Source of the DNA: CAJCIT01 sp963771305
Lineage (GTDB): Bacteria; Acidobacteriota; Terriglobia; Bryobacterales; Bryobacteraceae
Length of the DNA stretch: 64,000 bases
Assembly: GCA_963771305.1 (NCBI GenBank)
Contig: CAVYTS010000030.1
Span: 19,648 to 83,647, forward strand
Reading direction: 5' to 3'
In this document: positions 18,340 to 26,708 of the stretch, one piece after another
How the letters are laid out: each line of letters begins with the position of its first letter
How positions within the stretch are numbered: position 1 is the first letter of the stretch
Notes under the pieces: model-generated
What the model saw: the letters and a program-made list of their open reading frames with translations, nothing else
What the model was told of the DNA's origin: nothing
The model's database searches: none
Program-made: the position numbers and the translations under genes

Positions 18340-20184
18340 ATGAAAACTGCCCGGCGGAACAACCTGTACGGTTTCGAATTCATTCCATTGGTGTGCGCGC
18401 TGTTGGTTGTGGTTTCGATCGGGTTGTTTTCCTATCGTACGTGGGTTCAACTCGGTATTCACAATCTCGAACTTGCCAGAACCCAACAGGTGGTTGACGG
18501 TTGCCACGACCTGCTTTCGTTGCTAAAGGACGCCGAGACGGGACAACGCGGGTATCTGCTGACAGGCGACGAACAATACCTGGCGCCTTATCACGAAGCC
18601 CTGGTGGAAATACCGGCTCAGTTGGACTCCTTGAACTCGGCCGCCGTAGGCCGACCCGACCAGATTCGACGGGTCGAACTGATGAGTCCCTTGGTTAACC
18701 AGAAGCTCGCGGAATTAGCGCAGACGATTGAGCTTCGCCGGAGCAAGGGGTTTGACCCAGCTCTGGCCATTGTCGCGAGCAATCGAGGGAAGGCGCTAAT
18801 GGATCGCATACGCCAGCTATGCGGCGAAATTCAGGCCGCTTCTTATCGCCGCCTCGGAGCACTTGCCGACGAATCAAGATCCGACACCCGGCAACTGGGA
18901 CTTATCGCCACCGCTGGTAGCATCGTCATCTTCTCGTTTCTTCTTGTCGCTACGGTCATGATCCAAAGAGGACTGCGGCGCCGGCAACAACTCATCAACG
19001 AACTTCAAAAAAGCGAAAGCCAGACTCGAGAGGCGCGGGATTGGCTGCAAACGACCATTGGGAGCATCGGAGACGGTGTGATTGCCACCGACGCCACCGG
19101 AAGGGTCACCTTCATGAACGCGATCGCCGAGTCGTTGACCGGATGGACGCAAGGCTCGGCGGCCGGCTTATTGCTGGATCAGATCTTCGTGATTAACAAT
19201 GAAGAAACCGGAGCCAAGGTCGAGAATCCAGTAAGCAAAGCCTTACGCGAAGGCCAGGTCGTCGGACTATCCAATCACACCGCGCTCAGGGCGAAGGACG
19301 GCCGATCCACGCCAATCGATGACAGCGCTGCTCCAATACGTGACGCGGAAGGAGACGTCATCGGCGTGGTGTTGGTGTTTCGGGACATTGCAAAAAGGCG
19401 AGATGTGGAGCGCAGGGAACGACAAGCGGCTGACGCGCTCGCCAAGCACGCCGAATTGCTGGAGCAAACGAATGCCGAACTGCAGCAGTTTGGTTTCGCG
19501 GCAACCCATGACCTGCGGGAGCCGCTCAGGACGATCAGTATTTACACGGAACTGGTCCAGCGGGAAAGTGGCGCACAGCTCAATGGAAACAGCGCAGATT
19601 ACTTGGGTGCGGTTGCCGCTGCGGCCCGGCGAATGAATCAACTCGTTGACTCCTTGCTGGAGTATTCGCAAGCCGGCGAGGTGGCCGACAGAACCCTACA
19701 GCCTCTGGAGATGGACGGGATCCTGGAGACAACTCTCAGCAACTTGACCAGCGCCATCGAGGAGAGCGGGGCGGTAGTCACCCACGATCATCTGCCAACC
19801 ATCCTCGGGGACAAGATCCATCTTGCTCAATTGATGCAGAACTTAATAGGGAACGCCATTAAATACCGGCGGGACACTCCGCCGCGCGTACACATCACAG
19901 CTGAGCAATGCGGCAGGGAATGCCTCCTTTCGATTTCGGACAATGGCGAAGGGATCGATCCACAGTTCCAGGCTCAGGTGTTTGGACTGTTCAAGCGTCT
20001 GCACGGACAAGACAACCCGGGAAGCGGAATAGGTCTTGCTATCTGTAAGAGAATCGTCGAGCGCCATGGCGGCAGGATCTGGGTCGAGTCGGAAGCCGGC
20101 AAGGGGTCGACATTCTACTTCACTCTGCCCACTGTCATGGAGGCTCGTCGCGTCCGAGTTGCCACCGCTGACTCGACCGCGTAA
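18340..20184 (+). CDS. CHASE3-PAS sensor histidine kinase
   Basis: 614 residues. TM1 (~13-35, IPLVCALLVVVSIGLFSYRTW), a periplasmic CHASE3 domain (LLSLLKDAETGQRGYLLTGDEQYLAPY), TM2 (~188-210), PAS (~230-345, SIGDGVIATDATGRVTFMNAIAE), HisKA (FAATHDLREPLRTISIYTELV) and HATPase (LIGNAIKYR, ISDNGEGIDP, GSGIGLAICKRIVERHGG). It is an inner-membrane kinase; CHASE3 ligands are generally unknown. No response regulator is adjacent downstream; the LuxR regulator upstream is separated by 187 bp. The H-box and ATPase core closely resemble the kinases at 28967 and 33203, so these are paralogues. Most similar systems pass phosphate to Rcp1-like receivers such as the one at 30460. Confidence 0.92.
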   Translation: MKTARRNNLYGFEFIPLVCALLVVVSIGLFSYRTWVQLGIHNLELARTQQVVDGCHDLLSLLKDAETGQRGYLLTGDEQYLAPYHEALVEIPAQLDSLNSAAVGRPDQIRRVELMSPLVNQKLAELAQTIELRRSKGFDPALAIVASNRGKALMDRIRQLCGEIQAASYRRLGALADESRSDTRQLGLIATAGSIVIFSFLLVATVMIQRGLRRRQQLINELQKSESQTREARDWLQTTIGSIGDGVIATDATGRVTFMNAIAESLTGWTQGSAAGLLLDQIFVINNEETGAKVENPVSKALREGQVVGLSNHTALRAKDGRSTPIDDSAAPIRDAEGDVIGVVLVFRDIAKRRDVERRERQAADALAKHAELLEQTNAELQQFGFAATHDLREPLRTISIYTELVQRESGAQLNGNSADYLGAVAAAARRMNQLVDSLLEYSQAGEVADRTLQPLEMDGILETTLSNLTSAIEESGAVVTHDHLPTILGDKIHLAQLMQNLIGNAIKYRRDTPPRVHITAEQCGRECLLSISDNGEGIDPQFQAQVFGLFKRLHGQDNPGSGIGLAICKRIVERHGGRIWVESEAGKGSTFYFTLPTVMEARRVRVATADSTA

Positions 20185-20511
20185 CGCACCTCAGATGGCC
20201 GTAGGGCCGTGCCTGTGGGCCTCGTCAAATTACCCGCGTTGGCGTTTTCGTTCCATCGCAGAAACAACCGGTGCCCTCGTACCGAAGCTGCCGGCTGCAT
20301 GCAGGGCCCTACGACTGTTGGATAGCCGCAGCCGGGAGTGTGACTCACTAGGCCGAACTTCTTGCGCCGGTTTGGGCTCCCTATGCGTTTAAGTCTTTGA
20401 ACCATCAGCAGTTTCGCCAAAATAGAGCATCGTTACAACTCTAGTTTTGTACCCATGTATATTACTATATTTAATTTGTATTGTCAGGTTATTTGTGATA
20501 GTCATGTTCCC
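20185..20511. other. Intergenic region upstream of IS1634-type transposase
   Basis: No gene supported. The right part (20405-20500) is AT-rich compared with its surroundings and contains ctctagttttgtaccc at 20439-20454, shared in inverted form with 12307-12322. It probably includes the left end and promoter of the insertion sequence. Clear terminal inverted repeats could not be matched to the right side. Confidence 0.5.
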
Positions 20512-22236
20512 ATGTACGTGGAGACTGTCCCCAACCGCAACTCTCCTCCCGCTATTCTCCTCCGTCAAGCCCAGCGGCTGGACGGCAAGGTTGTCAAAAC
20601 CACTCTCGCCAATCTCTCCCACTGGCCTGCATCCCAGCTCGATTCTCTTCGACGTGTCCTGAAAGGCGAATCTCTGGTTCCTTTGTCGGAAGCATTCCAG
20701 ATTCAGCGCTCCTTGCCTCATGGTCATGTTGCCGCTGTCCTCGGCTCCCTTCGCCGGCTCGGTCTTGAGCCCATCTTGTCTCGCTCCCGTTGCCCCGAAC
20801 GTGATTTGGTGGTGGCCTTGATCGTGGCTCGGATCCTTGCCCCATCCTCCAAACTCGCCACCTGTCGCGGTCTCCGACAAGAAACGGCCACCTCTTCGCT
20901 TGGCTCCCTCCTCGGACTGGGTCACGACATTCAGGAGGCCCAACTCTACAATGCCCTGGATTGGCTGCTTACCCGCCAATCCAGCATCGAAAATGCTCTC
21001 GCCAAGCGCCACTTGTCAGACGGTTCTCTGGTCCTCTATGACCTCAGTTCCACCTATTTCGAAGGCCGTCACTGCCCGCTGGCCCGCTTTGGCCATTCGC
21101 GCGATGAGCGCCGTGGTAATCTGCAGATCACCTTCGGACTGCTGACTGCCTCGGAAGGTCGCCCCATCGCAGTGGAAGTCTTCGAGGGCAATACAGGCGA
21201 TCCCAAGACCGTCGCCTCGCAAGTCGACAAACTGCGGCTCCGTTTTGGCCTGAAGAAAGTGATCCTGGTCGGCGACCGCGGGATGCTGACTTCGGCACGC
21301 ATCCGCGAAGACCTTAACCCGCATGCAGGTCTGCAATGGATCTCGGCCCTCAAGTCGGTCCAGATTCAGAAACTGATAACGGGAGGCGCACTGCAGTTGT
21401 CGTTCTTCGATCAACAGGACATGGCGGAAATCCAGCATCCATCCTTCCCAGGTGAACGCTTAATTGCCTGCCTCAACCCGCTGCTCGCTGAAGAGCGAAC
21501 TCGTAAGCGTAATGAACTACTGGAGGCCACTGAAAAGCAGCTCAACAAAATTGTGAAATCTACTCAGCGAAAGAAAAAACCATTGCGCGGCCGCAGAGAG
21601 ATCGGCCTGGCCGTGGGCCGCATTCTAGGCCGCTACAAGATGGGCAAACACTTCAAGCTGTTCATTGAGGATGACGGTTTTCGTTTCGAGCGCAAGCCGG
21701 ACAACATTGAACGGGAAGCGGCCCTGGATGGCATTTACGTCATCCGCACCAACGTTCCGGCCGAGGCACTCAGCAGCCAGAAGGTCGTCGGTCACTATAA
21801 GGGGCTTTCCGACGTCGAGCGCGCTTTCCGCAGTCTGAAGAGCGTGGATTTGAAGGTCCGCCCCATTTATCATTACCTGGCCGATCGAGTGCGGGCGCAT
21901 GTTTTTTTGTGCATGCTGGCCTACTACGTTGAGTGGCACATGCGACGAGAGTTGTCTCCTTTGCTCTTCGACGACGACGAGGCGCAGGCGGCAGACGCCG
22001 CGCGCAGCAGCATCGTCAGTCCTGCCCAGCGATCGGACAAAGCCAAGCGCAAGGATGCCACCAAGATCACCGCTGATCACTTACCCGTGCACAGCTTTCA
22101 AACTCTGTTGAAAGATCTTGCCACCCTGACGCTCAACGAGGTTCGCGTCGGCGCTCAAAACCTCCGCCTGTTAGCCAATACAACACCCGTCCAACTGCGC
22201 GCTTTCCAATTACTCCAGGTCTCCGCGTCTTTGTAG
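20455..22236 (+). CDS. IS1634 family (IS4-like DDE) transposase
   Basis: Intact, ~574-593 residues. The likely real start is the ATG at 20512 (MYVETVPNRNSPP); the frame is open from 20455. DDE elements: SLVLYDLSSTYFEGRHCPLA (first Asp), VILVGDRGML (second Asp) and SDVERAFRSLKSVDLKVRPIYHYLADRVRAHVF (Glu in the Y-(2)-R-(3)-E-like block). NLQITFGLLTASEGRPIAVEVFEGNTGDPKTV is typical of IS1634. It is the only undamaged transposase of the three in the window, so it may be recent or still active. A TGTACCCA octamer occurs on both sides (20449 and ~22239) in direct orientation, possibly chance. Confidence 0.92.
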   Translation: MYITIFNLYCQVICDSHVPMYVETVPNRNSPPAILLRQAQRLDGKVVKTTLANLSHWPASQLDSLRRVLKGESLVPLSEAFQIQRSLPHGHVAAVLGSLRRLGLEPILSRSRCPERDLVVALIVARILAPSSKLATCRGLRQETATSSLGSLLGLGHDIQEAQLYNALDWLLTRQSSIENALAKRHLSDGSLVLYDLSSTYFEGRHCPLARFGHSRDERRGNLQITFGLLTASEGRPIAVEVFEGNTGDPKTVASQVDKLRLRFGLKKVILVGDRGMLTSARIREDLNPHAGLQWISALKSVQIQKLITGGALQLSFFDQQDMAEIQHPSFPGERLIACLNPLLAEERTRKRNELLEATEKQLNKIVKSTQRKKKPLRGRREIGLAVGRILGRYKMGKHFKLFIEDDGFRFERKPDNIEREAALDGIYVIRTNVPAEALSSQKVVGHYKGLSDVERAFRSLKSVDLKVRPIYHYLADRVRAHVFLCMLAYYVEWHMRRELSPLLFDDDEAQAADAARSSIVSPAQRSDKAKRKDATKITADHLPVHSFQTLLKDLATLTLNEVRVGAQNLRLLANTTPVQLRAFQLLQVSASL

Positions 22237-22365
22237 CTGTACCCAGTAGGCGACACCGCAAGATTGCGTAACTTCAATCATTGCTGTTGATTACCGCAAA
22301 CTCCACAAAAGAAGTTCGGACTAGGAATTGCCCGCAGCAATGAATCGACGAGCGTAAATTGCGTC

Positions 22366-23052
22366 TTGACCGACTCCAAAAATGTTAATTGCGATGGCGA
22401 CAGATTTCAGTGGCACTCGGGTTGCACGCTTAAGGAGTATGGCATCGACGGAAAAAACGTTGCCGGTGTACGAGAGGCCTTGCAAGATTGCCGCGAGTGT
22501 GACCTGTATCGGCATGCGACACAAGCCGTTCCGGGCGAGGGTCCCGAGTCCGCCTTGATTGTGTTTATCGGAGAACAACCGGGAGACGAAGAAGACCGGC
22601 AGGGACGCCCTTTCGTCGGGCCAGCCGGTCGCGTGTTAGATCGCGCCCTAGAAGAAGTGGGGATTAACCGGTCGGAAGTGTACGTTACGAACGCGGTGAA
22701 GCACTTCAAGTTCGAAGAGCGAGGCAAACGGCGGATCCACGAGAAACCGGCCGTGGGGGAATCAAAGGCGTGCAGGCATTGGTTAGAGGCCGAGCTTGCC
22801 GCCATCCGGCCGGCCATTATTGTGTGCCTGGGCGCCACTGCGGCCCAATCCGTTTTCGGACCTGATTATCGGGTAACAAAAGAGCGAGGGGTATTCGTGA
22901 AACATGACTGGGCTCCCCAAGCGACGTCGACGATTCATCCCTCCGCCATTCTGCGGGCTCCCCACGAGCAGCGCGAGACTGAATATCAGCGATTCGTTGG
23001 CGATCTGAAGAAGGTGAAGGTAGCCGTCGCCGGCAGGCCCCGACGGAGTTAG
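22366..23052 (+). CDS. udgX: UdgX-type uracil-DNA glycosylase
   Basis: 228 residues. Family-4 UDG fold with motif A GEQPGDEEDRQGRPFVGPAGR, a VTNAVKHFKF block and the UdgX-specific insertion KRRIH (residues 121-125). Its His, in characterised UdgX, becomes covalently joined to the uracil-derived abasic site in DNA. Four Cys (42, 45, 136, 155) are placed as for a 4Fe-4S cluster. Motif B is HPSAILRAP. The role by family is excision of uracil with an unusual suicide covalent intermediate. The only in-frame start candidate is a TTG; no ATG/GTG precedes the fold, so translation may be weak. It is convergent with the mlaD-like gene and follows the IS1634-type element by 130 bp. Confidence 0.9.
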   Translation: MTDSKNVNCDGDRFQWHSGCTLKEYGIDGKNVAGVREALQDCRECDLYRHATQAVPGEGPESALIVFIGEQPGDEEDRQGRPFVGPAGRVLDRALEEVGINRSEVYVTNAVKHFKFEERGKRRIHEKPAVGESKACRHWLEAELAAIRPAIIVCLGATAAQSVFGPDYRVTKERGVFVKHDWAPQATSTIHPSAILRAPHEQRETEYQRFVGDLKKVKVAVAGRPRRS

Positions 23053-23074
23053 TTAGCCGCTGCGGAACGGCCAC

Positions 23075-24115
23075 TTAGTCCGATTTGCCGGCTGCGGGCT
23101 TGCGAGGGTAAACAATAATCCGCACCTTGCCGTTCTCGCCCAACTGTTCCGTCTTGCCCATGCCGAGTGTCCGGATCCGCGTATCGTCGAGCTGAAAGTT
23201 TTGAACCAAATAGTTTCGAACAACCGTTGTGCGCGCTTCGGTGAGCGTGCGGTCGCGCTCGCTATCCCCTTTCAAGCCCGCCGACGAAGCGACAACCGCC
23301 AAGCCAAATTTGGTGCTCTGAAGATACTCTCCGACTTCATCGAATACCTTCTGGTTCTTGAGTTTCGCCGAATTCCCCTTGTCAAATACGGCCTTCGCGT
23401 CAAAGTCGAACGTTTTCATAGACGGGCCGGCGGGTAGCTGGGTGATCTCATGCTTCTTCAGTTCATCGGCGTCGACATACCCACGCTTATTGAAGAACCC
23501 TTTTAAGAAAAAGTTACTCTTGAGCGCCTCCATGTCGTCGTGCATCGCGGAAACGCTCGCCGTCGCCTGGTCATACATCGTCCGGTCATTAATGAGAGCG
23601 CCGGCCGTCCCTTTGCCCTGATTGATCTTAGCGGCGATCGCGCCAATATTAGTAACGGCTTCCTGCGCGGAATCCAGCAGCTTATTTGCCCTCGCCGCAA
23701 TTTCAGAAACCTCAAATGGGGGCACACTGTCAATGGTTTGGCCATTTTTCAAGCGTGGGTTGTCCGGGGTACCGAAGGAGATTTCAACGAACTTGTCGCC
23801 GAGCAACCCAGCGGAAGCTATGGTGGCAATGGAGTCATTGCGAAGTACATCCTCGGTAGATTTCGCGACATCCATCACCACGGTAACTTTGCCGGATGGA
23901 TCGTGAGGCAATTCAATATGACGGACGGTCCCCTTTCGGATTCCGCCGACGCGGACGTCAGCTCCCTCATTTAGACCGCCGACGTTCTGGAATTGCGCTC
24001 GGACCACCAGGTTCGGTTGGAGCATCGACTGTCTGCTGCCAATCAAGAACACGCCGGCGCCGAGGATGGCCAGCCCAAGCAGAATAAAAAGACCGAGACG
24101 AATGGACTGCGTCAT
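23075..24115 (-). CDS. MCE/MlaD-family protein with C-terminal OmpA-like domain
   Basis: 346 residues. An N-terminal membrane anchor (LGLFILLGLAILGAGVFLIG) precedes the MCE domain (~38-118: VVRAQFQNVGGLNEGADVRVGGIRKGTV...DKFVEISFGT). A helical linker (~125-215) and an OmpA-like peptidoglycan-associated fold (~235-338: FDFDAKAVFDKGNSAKL..., LTEARTTVVRNYLVQNF, RIRTLGMGKTEQ) follow. MlaD normally ends after the helices, so the OmpA domain is an addition that could tether the lipid-transfer ring to peptidoglycan (inference). Downstream of mlaF with 9 bp between; part of an MlaE-F-D lipid transport operon, envelope-located. Confidence 0.88.
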   Translation of the reverse strand: MTQSIRLGLFILLGLAILGAGVFLIGSRQSMLQPNLVVRAQFQNVGGLNEGADVRVGGIRKGTVRHIELPHDPSGKVTVVMDVAKSTEDVLRNDSIATIASAGLLGDKFVEISFGTPDNPRLKNGQTIDSVPPFEVSEIAARANKLLDSAQEAVTNIGAIAAKINQGKGTAGALINDRTMYDQATASVSAMHDDMEALKSNFFLKGFFNKRGYVDADELKKHEITQLPAGPSMKTFDFDAKAVFDKGNSAKLKNQKVFDEVGEYLQSTKFGLAVVASSAGLKGDSERDRTLTEARTTVVRNYLVQNFQLDDTRIRTLGMGKTEQLGENGKVRIIVYPRKPAAGKSD

Positions 24116-24124
24116 ATGGTCAGT

Positions 24125-24886
24125 TCACGCGGCGTCGGCCAGAAACTCAACGACTAGCGGATTCTGGCTGCTTTGCAATTCGGCAAACGTGCCGTCGATC
24201 AGCACCTTACCTTTGTCCAAGAGCACGGCGCGGTCGGAAAAGCAGCGCACGCCGTGAATATCGTGAGTCGCGACTACAGAGGTAGTTCCTCGTTGTTTAC
24301 TTAAGTCACGAATCAGCTGTCCAATCTCCGAGGCGGAAATAGGGTCGAGGCCGGCGGTTGGCTCATCAAAAAAGACAATCTCCGGATCGAGAGCTAAGGC
24401 GCGCGCCAAGCCAGCTCGTTTCTTCATACCGCCCGAAATTTCTGAAGGGAGCTTGTCGATGTCCCCCTCCAGACTGACAGCGGTCAACAGCTGCTTGACC
24501 TTCTCCATGCGCTCTTCGGGCGACATCTTCGTCTGGCGTTTCAATGGAAACTCGACATTTTCAGCCAGAGTGAGGGAGTCGTAGAGGGCCGATTGTTGAA
24601 ACAGGAAGCCAAGCTTTCGCCGGATTTTATTGAGCTCGTCTATACGCAGCGCCGTAATTTCCTCTCCATTGATGCGGATAAGGCCGGAGTCTGGTCTATC
24701 GAGCCCAATCAGCAACCGCAGCAAAACGCTTTTTCCAGTGCCGCTTCGCCCCATCAGAGAAACGGTTTGGCCACGAGAAATGGTTAGGTCGATTCCGTCC
24801 AGAACCTTCTGTTCGCCGAAGGACTTGGACAGATGACTTATCGCGATAGGAGGGGCATTGGCGGTGTTATCCATACGGCGGTTCAA
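24125..24886 (-). CDS. mlaF: MlaF-type lipid ABC transporter ATPase
   Basis: 253 residues. Walker A GRSGTGKSVLLRLLIG; Q-loop FQQSALYDSLTLAENVEFPL; signature LPSEISGGMKKRAGLARAL, whose SGGMKKRAGLARA form is diagnostic of MlaF/Ttg2A; Walker B IVFFDEPTAGLDPI; H-loop THDIHGVRCFSDR. It is the cytoplasmic ATPase energising phospholipid movement through MlaE and MlaD. The start overlaps the mlaE stop by 4 nt. Gene order mlaE-mlaF-mlaD is canonical. Confidence 0.93.
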   Translation of the reverse strand: MNRRMDNTANAPPIAISHLSKSFGEQKVLDGIDLTISRGQTVSLMGRSGTGKSVLLRLLIGLDRPDSGLIRINGEEITALRIDELNKIRRKLGFLFQQSALYDSLTLAENVEFPLKRQTKMSPEERMEKVKQLLTAVSLEGDIDKLPSEISGGMKKRAGLARALALDPEIVFFDEPTAGLDPISASEIGQLIRDLSKQRGTTSVVATHDIHGVRCFSDRAVLLDKGKVLIDGTFAELQSSQNPLVVEFLADAA

Positions 24887-25737
24887 CCAAAAAAGACGAT
24901 GATCAAGCGGACCAGAAACACGTCAGCCAGGATGAGAAAGAGCGACGAGAGCACAACCGCGCTGGTTGCCGACCGGCCCACTCCCGCCGTGCCTCCGTGC
25001 GACTGCATGCCCTGGTATGACGAGACAGCGCCAATGATAAGCCCGAAGATGGAGGTCTTCAGGGTGGAGGGAAGAAAGTCGGAGAACAGTACGCCATTTA
25101 GTCCGACGTTGATGAAGAAACGAAGTGAAATGGGTTCGGCCAAAGTGCTTGCGAGCCATCCCATGAGAACGCCGGCAGCATCGGCCGCCAATGTCAACAA
25201 GGGCAAGGCAGCGATGCAGGCCAGAATGCGAGTCGAGGCCAGGAACTTGTAAGGGTCGACGCCGGAGACGATCATTGCGTCGATTTGTTCGGTCACCTTC
25301 ATGGAGCCCAGTTCCGCGCCGATGCCGGCACCGACACGCCCGCTGGCGATTAAGCCAGTCACTACGGGGCCCATCTCTTTCATCAGCGAGTAGATGATGA
25401 CTGACGGAAGCAGCGACTTCGCGCCAAAGCGAGCGAGGCTATCGCGCGTCTGAAGAGCCAGGACTACGCCAATCGCCGAGCCGGCCAGAGCGACCAATGG
25501 CAAGGATTGCGATCCGATGCTGTCGAGTTGCCGAAGGAATTCCCGCCCTTCAAATGGAGCGGTGAAGGTGGCTTTCAGAACCCGCTTACAGAAAATGCCA
25601 AAGTCCCCAAACCATTCGACAATTGAAAGGAGAGACGAACGAACGGCAACCAACCCTGGACTGCGGCGCCCCGCTTCCCTCGGAAGCACGGAGATGGTCG
25701 CCGCCAGAGTCAGGAAAATGGAAAAGGCGAAGCGCAT
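24883..25737 (-). CDS. mlaE: MlaE-type lipid ABC transporter permease
   Basis: 285 residues from the ATG at 25737 (the frame extends open to 25830 but without family similarity). Typical MlaE blocks: EFLRQLDSIGSQSLPLVALAGSAIGVVLALQ, the coupling segment EMGPVVTGLIASGRVGAGIGAELGSMKVTEQIDAM, and GLIIGAVSSYQGMQSHGGTAGVGRSATSAVV. Five to six hydrophobic helices, inner membrane. It forms the membrane core on which the MCE ring sits. The start lies 33 bp downstream of the His-rich protein gene and may be co-transcribed with it. Confidence 0.9.
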   Translation of the reverse strand: MRFAFSIFLTLAATISVLPREAGRRSPGLVAVRSSLLSIVEWFGDFGIFCKRVLKATFTAPFEGREFLRQLDSIGSQSLPLVALAGSAIGVVLALQTRDSLARFGAKSLLPSVIIYSLMKEMGPVVTGLIASGRVGAGIGAELGSMKVTEQIDAMIVSGVDPYKFLASTRILACIAALPLLTLAADAAGVLMGWLASTLAEPISLRFFINVGLNGVLFSDFLPSTLKTSIFGLIIGAVSSYQGMQSHGGTAGVGRSATSAVVLSSLFLILADVFLVRLIIVFFG

Positions 25738-25769
25738 GTGTTTGTCCGCTCGCCGAAGGCAGTCTACGG

Positions 25770-26351
25770 TTAGCCCAGATACTCCACGTGGCAATAAGTA
25801 CCGAGCCGGACGTTGTACGCGAGGTACCAACCTGGATGGTCGGGATCATCATAGATTACGATCTGGTCGCTATCCCAAACCCAATCATTGACGAATCCAT
25901 AATCGTAGGGCGCCACGGCAAAGAAAAAGCCGCCGAAACCAAATCGTTGCGGGCCACCGCCCGCCAGCCGCCACACATGGGTTGGCCCAATGCCACCACC
26001 GAAGTGGCCGTGCTCCCACGGATGATCGAGGTGGTAATGGAGGTCGTTCCGTCCCGTGTCGTGGCCAACCCAGGTGTCGTCATCGTGGACGTGGGGTGCA
26101 TTTGGATGACCTTGCACATCGCTGTAATTGCGCGTCTGAGGCGCTTGTTTGTCCTGCACTGGCGCGCCATGAGTTTGAGGCTGCTCTCGAACCGCCTGGT
26201 GTTGCGGGGCCGGCGCCGGCCCATGCGCGGGAATATGGCCTCCCCCTGCCGGATGACTCGGTTCCGGATGTTGTTGTGCTCTGAGAGAACCTGCGGACAT
26301 CAAAAACAGCGCAGCCATTCCGAGCATTGCGATGCCAGTGATCTTTTTCAT
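25770..26351 (-). CDS. Secreted His/Pro/Gly-rich protein of unknown function
   Basis: 193 residues, not recognised. A clear signal peptide (MKKITGIAMLGMAALFLMSAGSLRA-QQ) precedes a low-complexity His/Pro/Gln tract (~28-75), then an aromatic and acidic second half with HPNAPHVHDDDTWVGHD, HYHLDHPWEHGHFGGGIG and a YDDPDHPGWYLAYNVRLGTYCHVEYLG end. At least 20 His suggest metal binding or a surface role (inference). The last segment, a Trp/Tyr-rich strand, resembles small periplasmic proteins common in Acidobacteriota. A Shine-Dalgarno (ggaggcccga) precedes the ATG. Upstream of mlaE on the same strand. Confidence 0.7.
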   Translation of the reverse strand: MKKITGIAMLGMAALFLMSAGSLRAQQHPEPSHPAGGGHIPAHGPAPAPQHQAVREQPQTHGAPVQDKQAPQTRNYSDVQGHPNAPHVHDDDTWVGHDTGRNDLHYHLDHPWEHGHFGGGIGPTHVWRLAGGGPQRFGFGGFFFAVAPYDYGFVNDWVWDSDQIVIYDDPDHPGWYLAYNVRLGTYCHVEYLG

Positions 26352-26708
26352 TCGGGCCTCCAGGGCAATCAGAGCAACTGTGAAACCAATGGCGGCGAAC
26401 CTGGGACTCGTAATTCAATCAGCGTGCGGAACAGCGCGACTTAGCCTCTGCGGAAGCGACGGTGCGCATCCGATGTTGCGAGGGAGCCGCAGTACCACCG
26501 AGCGAGTCCAGGCGTGTTTCCCAGAAAAGTCTGCAGATTTTGCATGCGCATGTAAGAACTGTCCTCGTATAACTACGACATGAACGAATCTGGTTCGGAG
26601 TGGGGGGTCTGCAAGTGGCCTGAATTCAGAATCGCGAGAAGGGTGATTTACTTGCAACCCAAAAACGACGCCCGTTGTGGGCGGAACACAATTTCTTGGA
26701 CGCAGCTT
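26352..26708. promoter_or_regulatory. Divergent intergenic region between His-rich protein and NtrC-type regulator
   Basis: 357 bp between divergent starts, so promoters for both must lie here. A -10-like tataac at 26568-26573 faces the regulator but has no good -35 at the right distance. No sigma-54 -24/-12 pair (tggc-n-ttgc) was found. The frame of the regulator stays open upstream to 26580 but shows no domain similarity. Confidence 0.4.

Noticed and set aside
20449..22246. Octamer tgtaccca on both sides of the IS1634-type transposase as a target duplication
   Set aside because: It lies at unequal, undefined distances from the gene, no inverted repeats adjoin it, and part of the left copy seems to belong to the element end.
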